Source of the DNA: Tomocerus qinae
Lineage: Eukaryota; Arthropoda; Collembola; Entomobryomorpha; Tomoceridae
Assembly (NCBI GenBank): GCA_020055645.1
Contig: CM034546.1
Location: 2,356,001-2,420,000, forward strand
Length of the DNA: 64,000 nucleotides
Reading direction: 5' to 3'
The position numbers were made by a program, and so were the translations under genes. Under the pieces are notes generated by a model. That model was not told where the DNA came from. It worked only from the letters and a program-made list of their open reading frames with translations, and did no database searches. Below, piece by piece: positions 23,953 to 36,046 of this stretch; within the stretch, counting starts at the first letter, position 1; the number at the start of each line of letters is the position of its first letter.

Positions 23953-24588
23953 CAATATGCTGTCAATAAATATTAAGGCTGAAAATTTTCGATGCATTAA
24001 TAAAATTTAAAAAAAAATTACTATTTAAACAATTGTAGAAACAAAAATGTTGGGAATGACAAACTTTTACTTTCAAGAACATCAATAAAATACATATTGA
24101 CAAATTTAATATTGACCTTGTGCTCTTATTAATTACTTATATTACTTTTGATTACTCATAGTAGTATTATAGTATTAAATAGATTACTTATAAATTGCTT
24201 TCGTGGAAAAACTATTGAATCATAAAAATAACAGTCTAGGATTGTGTTTACTGTTTACAATAGAATTTATAGGACTACTTCGATGAAACGTTTATTAATA
24301 AACAAGACTAAATAATTTTTACTACGATTTAACAAATTGAATGGCTTTCAGTTCAAAAATTGTATTTATATTTTAATATATATGATTATTTTAAAAATTT
24401 ACATTTAATCATATCTACTAATATCATCTACTAATACTCATTTCACCCACTAAACGATAGTTTTCACCTTTCTCTATTTCATTGTACTTTTAAATCGAAT
24501 TTTTTAAAGTATACTATACCGTTAATATGAATTTAAAAACATTGGACAAGAATTACTATTGGACAAAGTTTTTCACTATCAATAACTT
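23953..24588. other. Intergenic between convergent genes
   Basis: Poly(A) signals of the plus-strand ligase gene (near 23965 and 23999) and AT-rich spacer; no gene. Confidence 0.5.
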
Positions 24589-26457
24589 TTAACCTTTGTT
24601 TTCCAGATTTCTCCAAATTGAAAACAATTTGGGATATAAAACGAAGGAATGATTTTTCCGTAAAGTAGTTCTAAGCAAAATGATATGAATAACAAAAGAA
24701 ACAAATATCCACAGAGAAAAAAAATCGTATGTATTTTCATTTGTAAGTTGATGGCAATAGGCATACTTGTCTTCATACCTCTTTTGTGAATTTAATGGCT
24801 TAAATGGCAGATACAATTCATAATCTTCTTGTTCCTTCCACATAGTTAACAATCCTTTTTCCAGCATCCGCTGAAGATACACTTTGAAATTGTGACGGTA
24901 ACAACCAATGAATTTATAGGAATATGGGAGTGTCTCTGCAATATCCTTTACGGCCGTACAATGCCCTCCAGATAACGACTCCGCTGCTATCTGTGGGACG
25001 TAATGCTCTCCAGTTTGTCTTGAAACGATAGCAAATAGTTTCAAGGAATAATTGGTCATGAAATTGTTTTTAATTTTCCGAGATTGGAACAGCTGTTCTA
25101 AATCCCAGTCGTAAATGTAAACGCTGGAGTTTATCTTTTCGGTCATGTTATATTTAACGAACAAGTCAGTTCTATTGTTATCAAGCCCAATTCGTTCGTC
25201 TTTCTCCCACAGTAGTTTGTAGCCATTTTCAACGAGGTCCTTAAAGTCATTGAATATTTTCCTGTCTGGAGGTGCAATGATTTCGCTAGTTATCCAAGTT
25301 CCATAAAGAATGGTGATTGCGAATCCCGTGGTTGCTACCATCAAGAACAGACTCCTTTTTCTGTTATAGACAATTCCCTGGTCTAAAAGAACAGCAGCCA
25401 AGGAGATGAACACCCATTCTAGTTTCTTAGCTGGGGAGGAATTCTTTGACCCGAAAGATAAAACTAAAAATAAAATTGGGAAAAGGGAGAAGATGAGAAA
25501 CCAGCAATAATCATCAAATGTATTCTGAATCAACACCGACAGGAGCACATCATGGAAATTCGGTAATGACTCACAGTAGAAAGGAATTTGGTCTTTAAAG
25601 TATTCAATAAATGTTGTGTCCATCCAAGAGTAGGAAAAAGTCTCAACAAACATAGAGAGCATATCAATCCGTCCGCAAAGTCGTATTCCTCTTAAAATGT
25701 TTTTATGTCTTGCATAAACTGGAGTGAAATTTAAACCAATTGCCATTCTCTCCACTGCTTTGTATGTAGGATCACAATGAATCTCTTCGTCTTTCAACGC
25801 ATAATAGAACGACACTTCGCATCGTGGATTTCGAGAAGCGTATTTGACGGGGAAATTTTCGTCAACTCCTCCTATAAGGGCTCCTTGCAGGTTTCCGTTT
25901 AAAGAATGCCAAACTATTCCCCAATCTTCATCTTCGATTTCCACATCAAAGACGAATCTCCGTTGTTTGTAAAGACGCCCAGTATATACTGAATAATGAG
26001 TGGCATTGTCAATGACCAATACAAAAAGCGGACTGGTCAATTCCTCATTTATTGTTTGCCATTGTTGTTCGTAGGGATTGATTTTCCTCCTTTCGTAGAC
26101 AATGATGAATGTAGAAGAGAGACGATTGATTTCTTGCCCAAAATATCGAGATAGTAGAAAGTTATCTGAGTAATCAGGTTCCATTAATATATTAACACTG
26201 CACAAATTGTTGGACACATCTCGCGGAATGTTCTCATGGCGTCTGAAAACCTTCTTGTTGTAATTGTAGGATGCCACAGTCCACGGCTGGTTATTCTGAT
26301 TGGACAACAAAAACTTGGTCTCCCACCCAGAATATTCAAACACAATCAAATTGTAATCACAATTACTGTAAAACGACAAATTTCTGATGCTGTTGGCTGT
26401 CTTAATAGCAAAGAAAATGAATAAAGAAAACCAATTGTAAAATCTTTTGAAATTCAT
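24589..26457 (-). CDS. Divergent ionotropic receptor (IR) 1, frameshifted C-terminus
   Basis: Single-exon frame of 622 aa from MNFKRFYNWFSLFIFF, a signal peptide; the in-frame Met at 26517 is less likely to be the start. An extracellular N-terminal and ligand-binding part rich in paired cysteines leads to the channel region. TM1 is WFLIFSLFPILFLVLSF and the following span includes VATTGFAITILYGTWITSEI. Next is the S2-like lobe from APPDRKIFNDFKDLVENGYK, as in arthropod IRs, which are divergent glutamate-receptor relatives. Against the paralogue at 33.8 kb there is one extra base near 24755-24765. The paralogue's final helix and tail (up to a stop at 24579-24581) are therefore encoded here in another frame, while the current frame runs to 24589 with an unrelated 45-50-residue tail. 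It is either a young pseudogene, an allele with an altered tail, or a sequencing error. Confidence 0.8.
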   Translation of the reverse strand: MNFKRFYNWFSLFIFFAIKTANSIRNLSFYSNCDYNLIVFEYSGWETKFLLSNQNNQPWTVASYNYNKKVFRRHENIPRDVSNNLCSVNILMEPDYSDNFLLSRYFGQEINRLSSTFIIVYERRKINPYEQQWQTINEELTSPLFVLVIDNATHYSVYTGRLYKQRRFVFDVEIEDEDWGIVWHSLNGNLQGALIGGVDENFPVKYASRNPRCEVSFYYALKDEEIHCDPTYKAVERMAIGLNFTPVYARHKNILRGIRLCGRIDMLSMFVETFSYSWMDTTFIEYFKDQIPFYCESLPNFHDVLLSVLIQNTFDDYCWFLIFSLFPILFLVLSFGSKNSSPAKKLEWVFISLAAVLLDQGIVYNRKRSLFLMVATTGFAITILYGTWITSEIIAPPDRKIFNDFKDLVENGYKLLWEKDERIGLDNNRTDLFVKYNMTEKINSSVYIYDWDLEQLFQSRKIKNNFMTNYSLKLFAIVSRQTGEHYVPQIAAESLSGGHCTAVKDIAETLPYSYKFIGCYRHNFKVYLQRMLEKGLLTMWKEQEDYELYLPFKPLNSQKRYEDKYAYCHQLTNENTYDFFSLWIFVSFVIHIILLRTTLRKNHSFVLYPKLFSIWRNLENKG

Positions 26458-27486
26458 TTTGTCAAAGTATATTCTGCTCTTGTGTATGTATATAAATGAA
26501 CCACAGGTAGAAAACATGACCGAAGTATCGCAATTGCAAGCCAGGTATAATCAATGCCTTACATGTTTTCATAAAGTTGTCTACAGCGACTACATCAAAA
26601 CAAATGCGAGATATTTAGCTAACATATATGTTAGCTGGATGTAAGTTCCATAGATGTAGTTTAGATACTATACTAATATAATTCCATATACTTTCATTTG
26701 AACACAGGTAATGAATAATATAATGTAAAAAGTTTTAAATTAAAGAAATTTAATCCGAATCTGAGTTATATGTTTCAATTGGAAGAGAGTCAATTTCTTG
26801 TTGTTTAAGCAAATACTGTTTTAAATTTCTTTCTCCTCTCGGTCTATTCACGACCTCTAAAGGTAATACTTAATTCCTTTAACCGGTCTTCATTGCAACC
26901 ATTTATTCATTTCCCTGAATTTTGACTTCCTTATTCTTCCCAAAAGTTGTTTTGAGTTTTCCTTGTAAAATACAGTTTATGTATTTTTTCCTCAAAAATT
27001 CTTTAACAGTAAATTAATTGATATAATATATTCTTGATTTAATCTCGAACTTATAATTTTAGACATATTATTATTGATTAGATATTTCACCGGAAAACCG
27101 CTCGGCGCTCAAACAATACTGACAGTTTCCAGTCACTTAAGTCGGGCAACTTACACAACTTTGACGGTATGTACCTACTACTTTAAAAATCTATTATGCC
27201 CCATCAACAACATTGTGGCATGTCATGTTTATGGAACATAATATTTTATAGAACATTTGGCTCCGAGGTCTGTCTCAACATGCTTTAAAATATAAAAATA
27301 CGTAAATAATACAGTAGAAATATGAACATATAATACAGTAGATTATTATTTAAGTAGCTTATATGTGACCAGACATGGTACTTGAAATATTTCTCCGAAA
27401 TAAATATTCGAAATTTTTAAAATATTTATCAAAATATTTTACCCTCACTTTTCTTGAAAAATTAAAAATTTGAAATAAATTGGGTA
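26458..27486. other. Intergenic with duplicated segment
   Basis: No gene. The part from about 26835 (CGGTCTATTCACGACCT) to about 27180 recurs in diverged form at 28718-28960. Confidence 0.55.
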
Positions 27487-28092
27487 TGTTACGGCCAGCT
27501 ACGTCTCTGTCTAACCGTAAGACGCTATCTCGCAAAGCTCAAGTCTGCTTAATAGAGCCTCGTTTCTCTTTCTCGAAGGACCAGCCTTAAAGGCAACTTT
27601 ACACTGATAGTATTTAGTAGATTGTTTCTAAGAATCGTTCACCTTGGATCCGAGGACCTGGGCTAATTGAATTCTTAACAATCAAACTAAATACAGAGAC
27701 AATGTATGCTTAACCGTTCACCTTGGATCCGAGGACCTGGGCTAATTGAGTTAATACACTTATCTCTATCAGTTGATTACACTACAATAAGGTACACAAG
27801 ACCACGTGACAGTTATAGGAACTGGGACAATTTCTTTATTTCAATACAAACACACACATACAGCCATACAGATTTACAATAAATCAGGCTTGTACGGAAA
27901 GGACAGACTTTGATCCGGCACTCAAGGCCTTATGTCACCAGTCATTTCAACTATTAAAGGCAGCTCTAGGCATACACCTTTATACATGAGTAAGTATCTT
28001 GTTACAGATCACTGTACTGGCCTTATCCGTACAATCCAATTTTTACTTATACTAAGTACACGATTTTTCACCACCGACTTCTGCCTACAACA
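27487..28092. mobile_element. Possible solo LTR
   Basis: The segment begins TGTTACGGCCAGC and ends CTACAACA, the TGTT...AACA pattern of LTRs, over 606 bp. It holds an internal 79-bp-spaced direct repeat of CGTTCACCTTGGATCCGAGG (27636 and 27715). I found no matching target duplication, so this stays tentative. Confidence 0.3.
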
Positions 28093-29639
28093 TTAATTTT
28101 CACATCATAAACACAACATTACATACACATATTATACATCATTCGAATCCTCATGATCTCTAGTATTTGATTTTGCATAAACATATTTTCTTAATACATA
28201 TTAAAGCATTAAAATTAATTAATTAACTTAAATACATAATATTCATAATTTAAATAATTTCGTATTGCTAGACAATAAATAAATAGATACCAAAATGTAG
28301 CAAATAAATATTTCACAATATTACAAATAAATGAATTTCACTTTATAAACTGAATATTTCCGTGTTCGTTCCGTGTATCGACAACAGGGTACATGGCATT
28401 TATTTCAAAAATTTCAATAAATTTCACCTGAAATAAATAAATCGTACATGCGTATAAACATGCGCATTGTATTTATTTCAAAAATTTCATTTATTTCAAA
28501 TATTAAATTTTTAAGAAAAATCCCCTGAAATAAGAAATTAATGCTTTGTTGTATGTGATCTATAATAAGGGTAAATTCTATCAACAACTATTGTACAATT
28601 AATAATACTGATTTTCGTTTCTGCTAAGTGTAATGTCTTAAAAATTACAAGAAATGTCCCCACTGAAATTAAAGTTTGTCAACAACTTATCTTCTGGTAC
28701 ACTCAGTCGACAGACCTCTCGGTCTATTCACGACCTTTAAAGTTAATCCTTATTTCCTTTAACCGGTCTTAATTAACCGTGTTTTAATTGACACAATATG
28801 TTTGTGATTTATTCCCAAATTAAGAATTTTAGACCCTATTTAGATTTGTTTTGATATTTCGTCGGAAACCCGCTCAAAACATTCCGACAGTTTGCAGTAG
28901 CTCATATGTCGGGTAGCTAACACAAATTTGACGGTATATACCTACTATCAAAACCTAGCCGTCAAAGGATATCATGTTGGCTTGCTATGGAATACAGGCA
29001 CGTATCTAGAAATTTGGTCAAGAGGGGGCGGAAGCTAAAATAATTTCAAAAATAAGACATATTCGCAATAATTTTTGCAATTTTTGGAAAAAATCCTCTC
29101 TTTTTCTCAGATTTAGAGGGGGCGCTGCGCCCACCCCCCGCCCCCTACTGGATACGTGCTTGATGGAATATTTATGTACCACATTTTTCTCCAAGTCTGT
29201 CTTAGCCTCTCAGTGTAGGTCGATACTTTTAGATATAATATGCACGTATGCATTACAGTAGGAATAGTAAAAGCAGTTTACATTAAACTCAGCGACGTAG
29301 TTTAGAATATTATATTGTTTTTTGAAAGAGCGATTTGTTAATGATATTTCGGGAGAAGATGACATCTTCTTCAAGATCTTATTTGTTAATACGGAGAGCA
29401 ATTCCATTACATCCCATTTAAACACAATGAAGTGGGTCAGAATTCCTTAAAATATTGATATTAAAATTCTCAGACTGATAAAAATAACTGCACATTTTAT
29501 CAGTGTTAGAATAAGAAAGTGAAGGCATAAATAAATGTTGCAAATTGAGGTAATTTGCTGTTGAAAGATTTAGACTTTTGTGTACAAATAGTCAATTAAA
29601 TATTTAAAAGTAGTTTGGTTTGATTTGAAATACCTAACT
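28093..29639. other. Intergenic with repeats, no intact gene
   Basis: AT-rich DNA with stretches repeating AAATATTTCA-like words. It contains the second copy of the duplicated segment (28718-28960) and the MITE at 28993-29161. The last part (about 29390-29640) is diverged but alignable to sequence upstream of the VWA-RBR coding exon. Confidence 0.5.
28993..29161. mobile_element. MITE-like repeat with GC-rich core
   Basis: GGCACGTATCTAGAAAT at the left is inverted as CTGGATACGTGCTT at the right. GAGGGGGCGGAAG near the left end and a cytosine-rich CACCCCCCGCCCCC near the right give an inverted core. Related termini occur at 36312-36466 and, degenerate, near 11476. Confidence 0.55.
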
Positions 29640-30220
29640 ATCTAGATAGATTTGTGTTAAAATCTTTCAAACAATTTATTATTTTCTGTTGCAGGCAGTT
29701 GCCCAATTTGGTAAATCCGCATGGATTTAAAATGGTGAATGTTCCTTAGTTATGATTTATGTATCGTAGCAGATGCAACTGTCACGGTGTCAGATCTAAT
29801 TTGCAGATCTAAATTCTTCCCTCCCTCAGATTCGTGCCCTGTCACTGTTGACTAACACGCATCCTCAGCTATTTCGTATCGGGGCTATTGCGACTTTGAA
29901 ACGTCCCAGTTATCAAATGGACCAGCCAAAGGGGCAGTGCCGACAAATACATACGAAGAGGTCATTTATTTTTTGTATGGATGGGAATTCCAGATTTCGG
30001 AGTTGTTTATCCGATTAATTTATTTTTTAGAGATAAAGAAAAAATCGATAATACAAACAGAAGTGGATACATACATTTCAGTCAAAGAGATGTTGATAGT
30101 CTTCCAGAGAAATCTTACAATCATTTCCTTGAATCTAGAGTTTGAATCTCGGTGAAAAACAGATTGCAAATTGCAACGATCGTTTGAATGATGTCGTGTT
30201 TTTGAAAGAGGACAACTTCC
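29640..30220 (+). pseudogene. Decayed partial copy of the VWA-RBR gene
   Basis: Sequence aligns to the intact gene from just before the splice acceptor (GTTGCAGGCAGTTG) through the VWA start. The shared string is TAAATTCTTCCCTCCCTCAG. After a deletion, GGATGGGAATTC followed by GATAAAGAAAAAAT picks up again about 400 bp further into the gene. Stops and frameshifts occur throughout and the start codon context is lost. Because intron-end sequence is included, this is a segmental copy and not a retrocopy. Confidence 0.85.
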
Positions 30221-31246
30221 TACAACTTTGGTCATGCTTGATATAACAAGTCTGTGGAAGTTGGTAACTTTGGTTCTCTACAGTAGGAGAAAGCTCTTTC
30301 AAAAAAGACAGCCTAATGTACACTATGTTTTCGACTTCGATCGCGTTTTAGCCACCCTTTTTCATTTCTAACCGCTTATTTTAACTTCTAATCATTTATT
30401 TTGACCTCGCTCGTTCCAGTTAGACCATTGTGTGAACTTTGGCACCCAATTCCTGCGTTCTCTACACCTGTTTTTACAGTTTATTTAGTTTCAATAAATT
30501 ACGGAGGCAGAATTGAAAATGCTAATTATAAATAAACGATTCTATTTAACTATAATAATATATATAAAAGCATTTCAGTGTCTCTGGATAGTTATAATTG
30601 GAATGTTTTAGCAGTTAAACTAAGGCGAGGGATCGGATGGCACGATGGCAGTTTCAAATCAAAGTTTCTAATGAAAAATATTAAACGGTTAATAACAAAG
30701 CCTTTTTATCGAATTCCCGTACAGCGGAATAGAATAGAAGACAGCTAAAATATGCGTATGCTTAAGCACTATAAGTACCGCGCATTTTAAACTAACTTAA
30801 AATATTTATTACAATGTTTTGTACATTACATTGGAGATTAGATTGGTCACTTGGTGGAACATTACATTGAAATACTTTCTAAAATGGTCAGACTGAGGGG
30901 TGTCACTATTTTATGTCAATTTGGAGGATTAACTTATCATCTAATATAAAGTCCACTTCTTGGTAATCCACAGTCTGCTTTCCTCATTTTAAATGACTTA
31001 CAATATATAACGTAGGTTTGGCCGTCATTCATCATTATAAAATTATTTACTCACACCGCTATTATCAGTTATTATTATTATGTAAAAATATTTTAATGAA
31101 TGTTTCTATTTTCAGTAGTACCCAATCGGCATAACAGTTATTGAAGTTGTTGACGATTGAATACAAAATTAACTGCCACTGCGGAGGTAAACCTTTCAGT
31201 CACATTGGAAAGGTGGCTGGTGAAGGGAATTAAAATAATTACCGCA
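30221..31246. other. Intergenic / 5' region of zinc-finger gene
   Basis: AT-rich, no gene. An acceptor-like TTTTCAG near 31115 may belong to a 5' UTR intron of the zinc-finger gene. Confidence 0.45.
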
Positions 31247-32657
31247 ATGGCACACTGTGTGCTGTGTTTCAAAGAAATTAAAGAAGAAAGCGTTCCCTGC
31301 TACCCTCCGAAATTAAATGAAGTCTGTTGCAAATATTTCCATTCGTCATTAACAGAAGAAACTTTATTATCCCAATCAAAATCCAACAATTTGCCATTCT
31401 GTTTGAAATGCTTCGATTCTGTTGTACAGCTAAACAGCCTGAATGATCAGTTTGAATTTTATCAAAAAAAAATTTCAGATTTTGTTTTCATTCTGTCTTT
31501 GGAAATCCTTCATCGCCGTGGAAATAGAAGCAATAGCCATAGTAGACCAAATATCAGAAGCTCAAAAAGACAACTGATCGAATTTGATGTATCTCCCCTG
31601 CCAAACTGCGATTTTAAGAAAAGTACAACCGTTGTCTTGGAGGAAAATGAAATAGAGATGAAGACAAACAATTATCAAGGTTTTAATGGCCCTTTACCAA
31701 TTCTTTCCAATTCCAGATCTCAGGATGAAATTGGTACATGTAAAAATATTGACAATGATTTATTTGTAATACATTTTACATTTAGGTTGGTCAATTAAAA
31801 GTTTTTAATCTACTTTCCTTCAGGATTTAATTCCCAAGACAATGAAGGTAAAGCCGTCGGGATTGGGAGTGACAATACTAATTCAAATCCTTCCAGTGAA
31901 AGTATCGAATCACAAACTGTGTGGACTAAATATGATTTTGGAGGCAGCTTCAAAATTACTGATACACGAAAAACTTCTAAAAATTGGTAAAACTAAATCT
32001 TCATTTGCTTTATGATATATAAATACAAAATAGTTTTTCTGTTCAAGTAATCATAATTAAAAATAAAACATTATTTTTTTTAGTTTGGAAGATTCTCGTC
32101 GGATTCCATGTATTTCAACTATAAATTCTTTCCAAGTTTCTTCATCCAGTGTAACAAAGTGTGGAACAACATTGCCAACGGGACAAGAATTAAAAGCTTA
32201 CACGGGGTTTCATTTGGAGAAGAAACAGGTCAACTATGATGTATATGAAAACCTGTTAGAAAGGAATAGATGTACATTGAATTCTGACGAACGTCCTTAC
32301 AAGTGTCCCATTTACGAAAAAGGAGTTAAATTGAAGCATCATTTGTTGCCACCAGGTGTAAGAGGGGACAGACCTTTCAAATGCAAAGTGTGTGGGAAGG
32401 GATTTACACAACGAGGCAATCTGACTATTCACACCAGGATACACACTGGTGAAAAACCGTTTAAATGTGAAGTTTGTAGCAAAGGGTTTCCCCAAAAGTA
32501 TAAGCTGATAGCACACAAAAGAATTCACAACGAAGAACGGCCTTATGAATGTGAAGTTTGTGGCAGGGGATTTAGACAATCAAGTACTCTCAAAATACAT
32601 AGCAGGATCCATACTGCTGAAGAGCCATATAAATGGCGTCTGTGGGAAGATATTTAA
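31247..32657 (+). CDS. ZAD-like C2H2 zinc-finger protein, 3 exons
   Basis: Nuclear DNA-binding protein. Exons 31247-31733, 31824-31986 and 32084-32657 give 407 aa with matching phases. The N-terminus starts MAHCVLCFKEIK and has two CxxC pairs (CVLC and CLKC) about 50 residues apart, as in the ZAD dimerisation domain of insect zinc-finger proteins. A low-complexity, serine/asparagine-rich linker follows. The fingers run from about residue 290. The first is degenerate (CPIY replaces CxxC). Three are good (FKCKVCGKGF, FKCEVCSKGF, YECEVCGRGF) with TGEKP-type linkers. A fifth is cut short at YKWRLWEDI. The exon 1 donor (GTACAT at 31734) is my choice from phase; other donors are possible. A frameshift probably removed later fingers. 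Confidence 0.78.
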
Positions 32658-32890
32658 TCGTCCAGTTAGCCTTTCAGTGCATGTCAGGCATGAGACTCTT
32701 TCTTGTAAATGGTGTAAATCCCTTCAAGTTACTTTTAAGTAATTTAAATGGGCGTAATAATCCCTAAAAAACGCCAGATCTTGAGGCATTCTAGTTTTAA
32801 ACATTTTAAGTGCTGTGAATGCAAAAATAATTTCGAAACCAAAGAATTACTGATAAATCACTACCGACGCATTCCTTTTGTTCTCGAATT
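32658..32890 (+). pseudogene. Out-of-frame remains of further zinc fingers
   Basis: Directly after the stop, another frame reads CGKIFNRPVSLSVHVRH, the rest of finger five. Near 32808-32870 a decayed finger reads CCECKNNFETKELLINH. These are the 3' end of an ancestral longer gene, disconnected by a small indel near 32635. Confidence 0.7.
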
Positions 32891-33806
32891 TTACGATGTT
32901 TTCTTTTTATAAATATTTGAAATATATTTCTTTACATAATTTTAGTGCATTGTCATAATGTGCGTGCCTGAACAGTATTTTTTTTACTTTTTAACCCATT
33001 TTGAGTATATTTTTATTCGCAATTGATATTCCCATATTTGGGAATATCAAGATTATTATCTGTATACCTTACTTTATATGCGCATGAGTATGTTATTTGG
33101 ATGTTCATTTAATTAAATAAGATTTAAAAAAAATTAAGTTACACTTCCATTACAAAAGTTTCCTTAAATCGTATGTAATATTTCTCAAAAAAGGAAGAAA
33201 CTGTAATTGTTGTAACCTATTGAGTAAAATATTATGCAAGATAATAGTTAAAGTCTCAGATGTCTTTTTTAATTACCGACGAATTACATTTTAAATATTC
33301 GTCACAGATTGTCCTAGAGTTATAAATTAAATTTGTAAGGAAAATAGAAAAAGAAAGATTAAGCAACATAAATTGTTCTGGTTTGTCATGTAATTAAAAT
33401 GTTGGATAAGTTTACTAGAATTAGACGAATAGGTACTTTCTTACATTTCAAACACGGAGAGGTTGAAAATAGTCAAATTTTATTACATTAGTTAAGTACA
33501 CTCAATTCCAGCCATCAATTAATTTTTAATCATAATATTATACTCATTTGGATATTCTAAGAAGTCCACAATGAAAATTAGTACAAAAAGATTAGCAATG
33601 CTAAATCTAGTTGTTAAATAATTATTCTAAGGATACTTTCAGTCCCCATGAGGGGAACTACATTTGCATATTTCTCTGTGTACGTTTAAGCAAATATTTT
33701 CGGTTTTCAGCTCAAAAACTTTATTCAATATGCATTTTTGGCTAAAACGTTAATTTCTTTCCCTTTACTTGTATTATCTCTTTGGTTTCTCAATAGTTTT
33801 TCGCGT
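32891..33806. other. Intergenic, no gene seen
   Basis: AT-rich. It contains a 12-bp-arm palindrome (TTGATATTCCCA, 4-base loop, TGGGAATATCAA) at about 33023-33050. No gene. Confidence 0.5.
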
Positions 33807-35741
33807 TTAATAACTTACAACCTTTGTTTTACAAATTTCTCCGAATCTAAAAAATACGTTACGGCAGAATTTGTACTTGGTCTGTAAATACTTCATTATG
33901 TTTAACGTTATTTGAAATGCAGACGAAATACTACTTTGGGTATAAAACGAAGGAATGATTTTGCCATATATCAGTTCCAAGCAGAATGATATGAATAACC
34001 CAAGAAGTAAATATCCACACAGGAAAAAAATCGTGTGCATTTTCATTTGTAAATTGATAGCTACGGCCCTACTGTCTTTATATTCCATATTTGAATTGAA
34101 CTTCTTCCGTGACAAATGCATTTCATTATGGTTTTGTTCCTTCCAAATAGTTAAAAATCCATTTTCCAGCATTAGTTGGAAATACGCATGGAAATTGTGA
34201 CGGTAGCAACCAATAAATTTATAAGAAAATGGGAGTGTCTCTGCAATGTCTTTCACGGTAAGACAATTTCCTTTAGAAGATGCTTCTTTTGTTAACATAG
34301 GTACAAAATGCTGAGCATTTTGTTTATTAGCGAGACTAAATAGTTTCAAGGAGTAATTGGTCATTAACATGGTTTTAATTTTCTGAGAATAGACCTCTTC
34401 TTGTAATTCAATGTCAAGTATATAAACGCTTGAATTTTTCTTCTCTGTCAAGTTATATTTATCGAATAAGTCAGTTCTGTCGTTATCTTGAGCAGTTCCC
34501 CGGACTTTATCCCACAGTAGCTTGTAACCATTTTCGACGAGTTCCTTGAAGTCCTTGAATATTATCCTGTCTGGAGGTGCAATGATTTCACTAGTTATCC
34601 AAGTTGCATAGAGAGTAGTAATTGCGAATCCCGTGGTTGCTACTACCACGAACAAACTCCTCCTTCTGTTATAAACAACTCCCTGGTCTAAAAGAACAGC
34701 TGCCAAGGAGATCAAAATCCATTCTAGTTTCTTGGCTGGGGAGGAATTCGTCGATCCGAAAGATAAAACTAAAAATGAAATTGGGAAAAGGGAGAAGATG
34801 AGGAGCCAGCATTGATCATCAAATGTATTCTGAATCAACACCGACAGGGACACCGAGTGGAAATTGGGGGATGGCTCACAATAGAAGGGAATCTGCTCTT
34901 CAAAGTATTCGATGAATGTGGTTCTCATCCAAAAGTATTTGTAGGTTTTCGCAAACATAGACAACATTTCAATCCGTCCGCGATATTTGGAATAAATCGG
35001 AGTGAAATTTAATCCTCTGGCCATTCTCTCCACAGCTTTGTATGTAGGAGAACATTTCCTTTCTTTGTTTTTCATTAAAGAGTAAAGCGACCAGTCACAA
35101 CTTGACCATGTAGAAGCGTATTCGTGAGGGAATTGATCTTCAACTCCTCCTATAAGGGTTCCTTGCAGATTTCCGTTTAAAGAATGCCAAACTCTTCCCC
35201 AATCTTCATCTTCGATTTCCACATCAAAGACGAATCTCCGTTGTTTGTAAACATGCCCAGTATATACTGAATGGTGAGTGGCATTGTCAATGACTAATAC
35301 AAAAAGCGGACTGGTCAATTCCTCCCTGATGGTTTCCCATTGTTGTTGATAGGGTTTGATTTTCCTCCTTTCGTAGACAATGATGAATGTAGAAGAGAGA
35401 TGATTGATTTCCTGGCCAAAAAACAGAGTAAGTAAATAGAGATGTGAAATATTTGGCTCCATCAGAATATTTACGCTACACAAATTGTTAGACACATCCA
35501 TTGGTATTTTCTCATGCCGTTTGAAAAGCTTCTTGTTGTAATTGTACGATGCTACCGTCCACGGCTGGTTATTCTGATTGGACAACAGAAACTTTGTCTC
35601 CCAGATAGAATTTTTAAACACAATCAAATTGAAATCACAATTTCTGTAAGATGACAAATTTCTGATGCCAGTAGTATTACTAAACTAGAACTAGAAAACT
35701 AAATATAAAGAAAAACAAATGTAAAATATTTTGAAATTCAT
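33807..35741 (-). pseudogene. Divergent ionotropic receptor (IR) 2, stops in signal peptide
   Basis: Close paralogue of the receptor at 24.6 kb. The body from about 35657 is fully open for about 616 codons. It has the same ligand-binding region, TM1 (LLIFSLFPISFLVLSF), VATTGFAITTLYATWITSEI, DRIIFKDFKELVENGYK, and an intact final helix (IFFLCGYLLLGLFISFC) with its cytoplasmic tail. The start codon homologous to that of receptor 1 is at 35741 (MNFKIFYICFSLYLVF). In the same frame, codons 17 and 19 are TAG (35691-35693 and 35685-35687). No ATG lies between these stops and the conserved region, so a functional receptor with a signal peptide is not encoded. The selective decay of only the 5' end suggests recent loss. 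Confidence 0.8.
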
Positions 35742-35842
35742 TTTGTCAAGTATATATTATTTTGCTCAGCTCCCATGAATAAAGATGTATGCCAGAAAGA
35801 AAACTTCATTCAATTGCGAAAGGCATGTCTACCAGAACCGCA

Positions 35843-36046
35843 CATCCCAGTCGGGCGGCAGTAGGGGACATCTTTATCTAGATGTTCACTAACGCTGCCC
35901 GTATAAATTAGTGGCCAAGTCGGGTGGGCAGACGGCTCGGTGGGAATAAAGAGCCTCCATGGCGGCGTTTGAGAGAACATCTAGATATGTGTAGATGCAC
36001 ATTTTTGTTTAAATGTCTCCTTCAACCGCCCGTCCGAGCGGTGAGG
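35843..36046. repeat. Imperfect inverted repeat, MITE-like
   Basis: CCAGTCGGGCGGCAGTAGGG at the left pairs with CAACCGCCCGTCCGAGCGG at the right. Inner ATCTAGATGTTC and GAACATCTAGAT form a second pairing. Confidence 0.5.

Noticed and set aside
35687-35701. A 15-nt GT...AG stretch that would remove the two stops in receptor 2
   Set aside because: Far below any workable intron length; the paralogue has no intron here.
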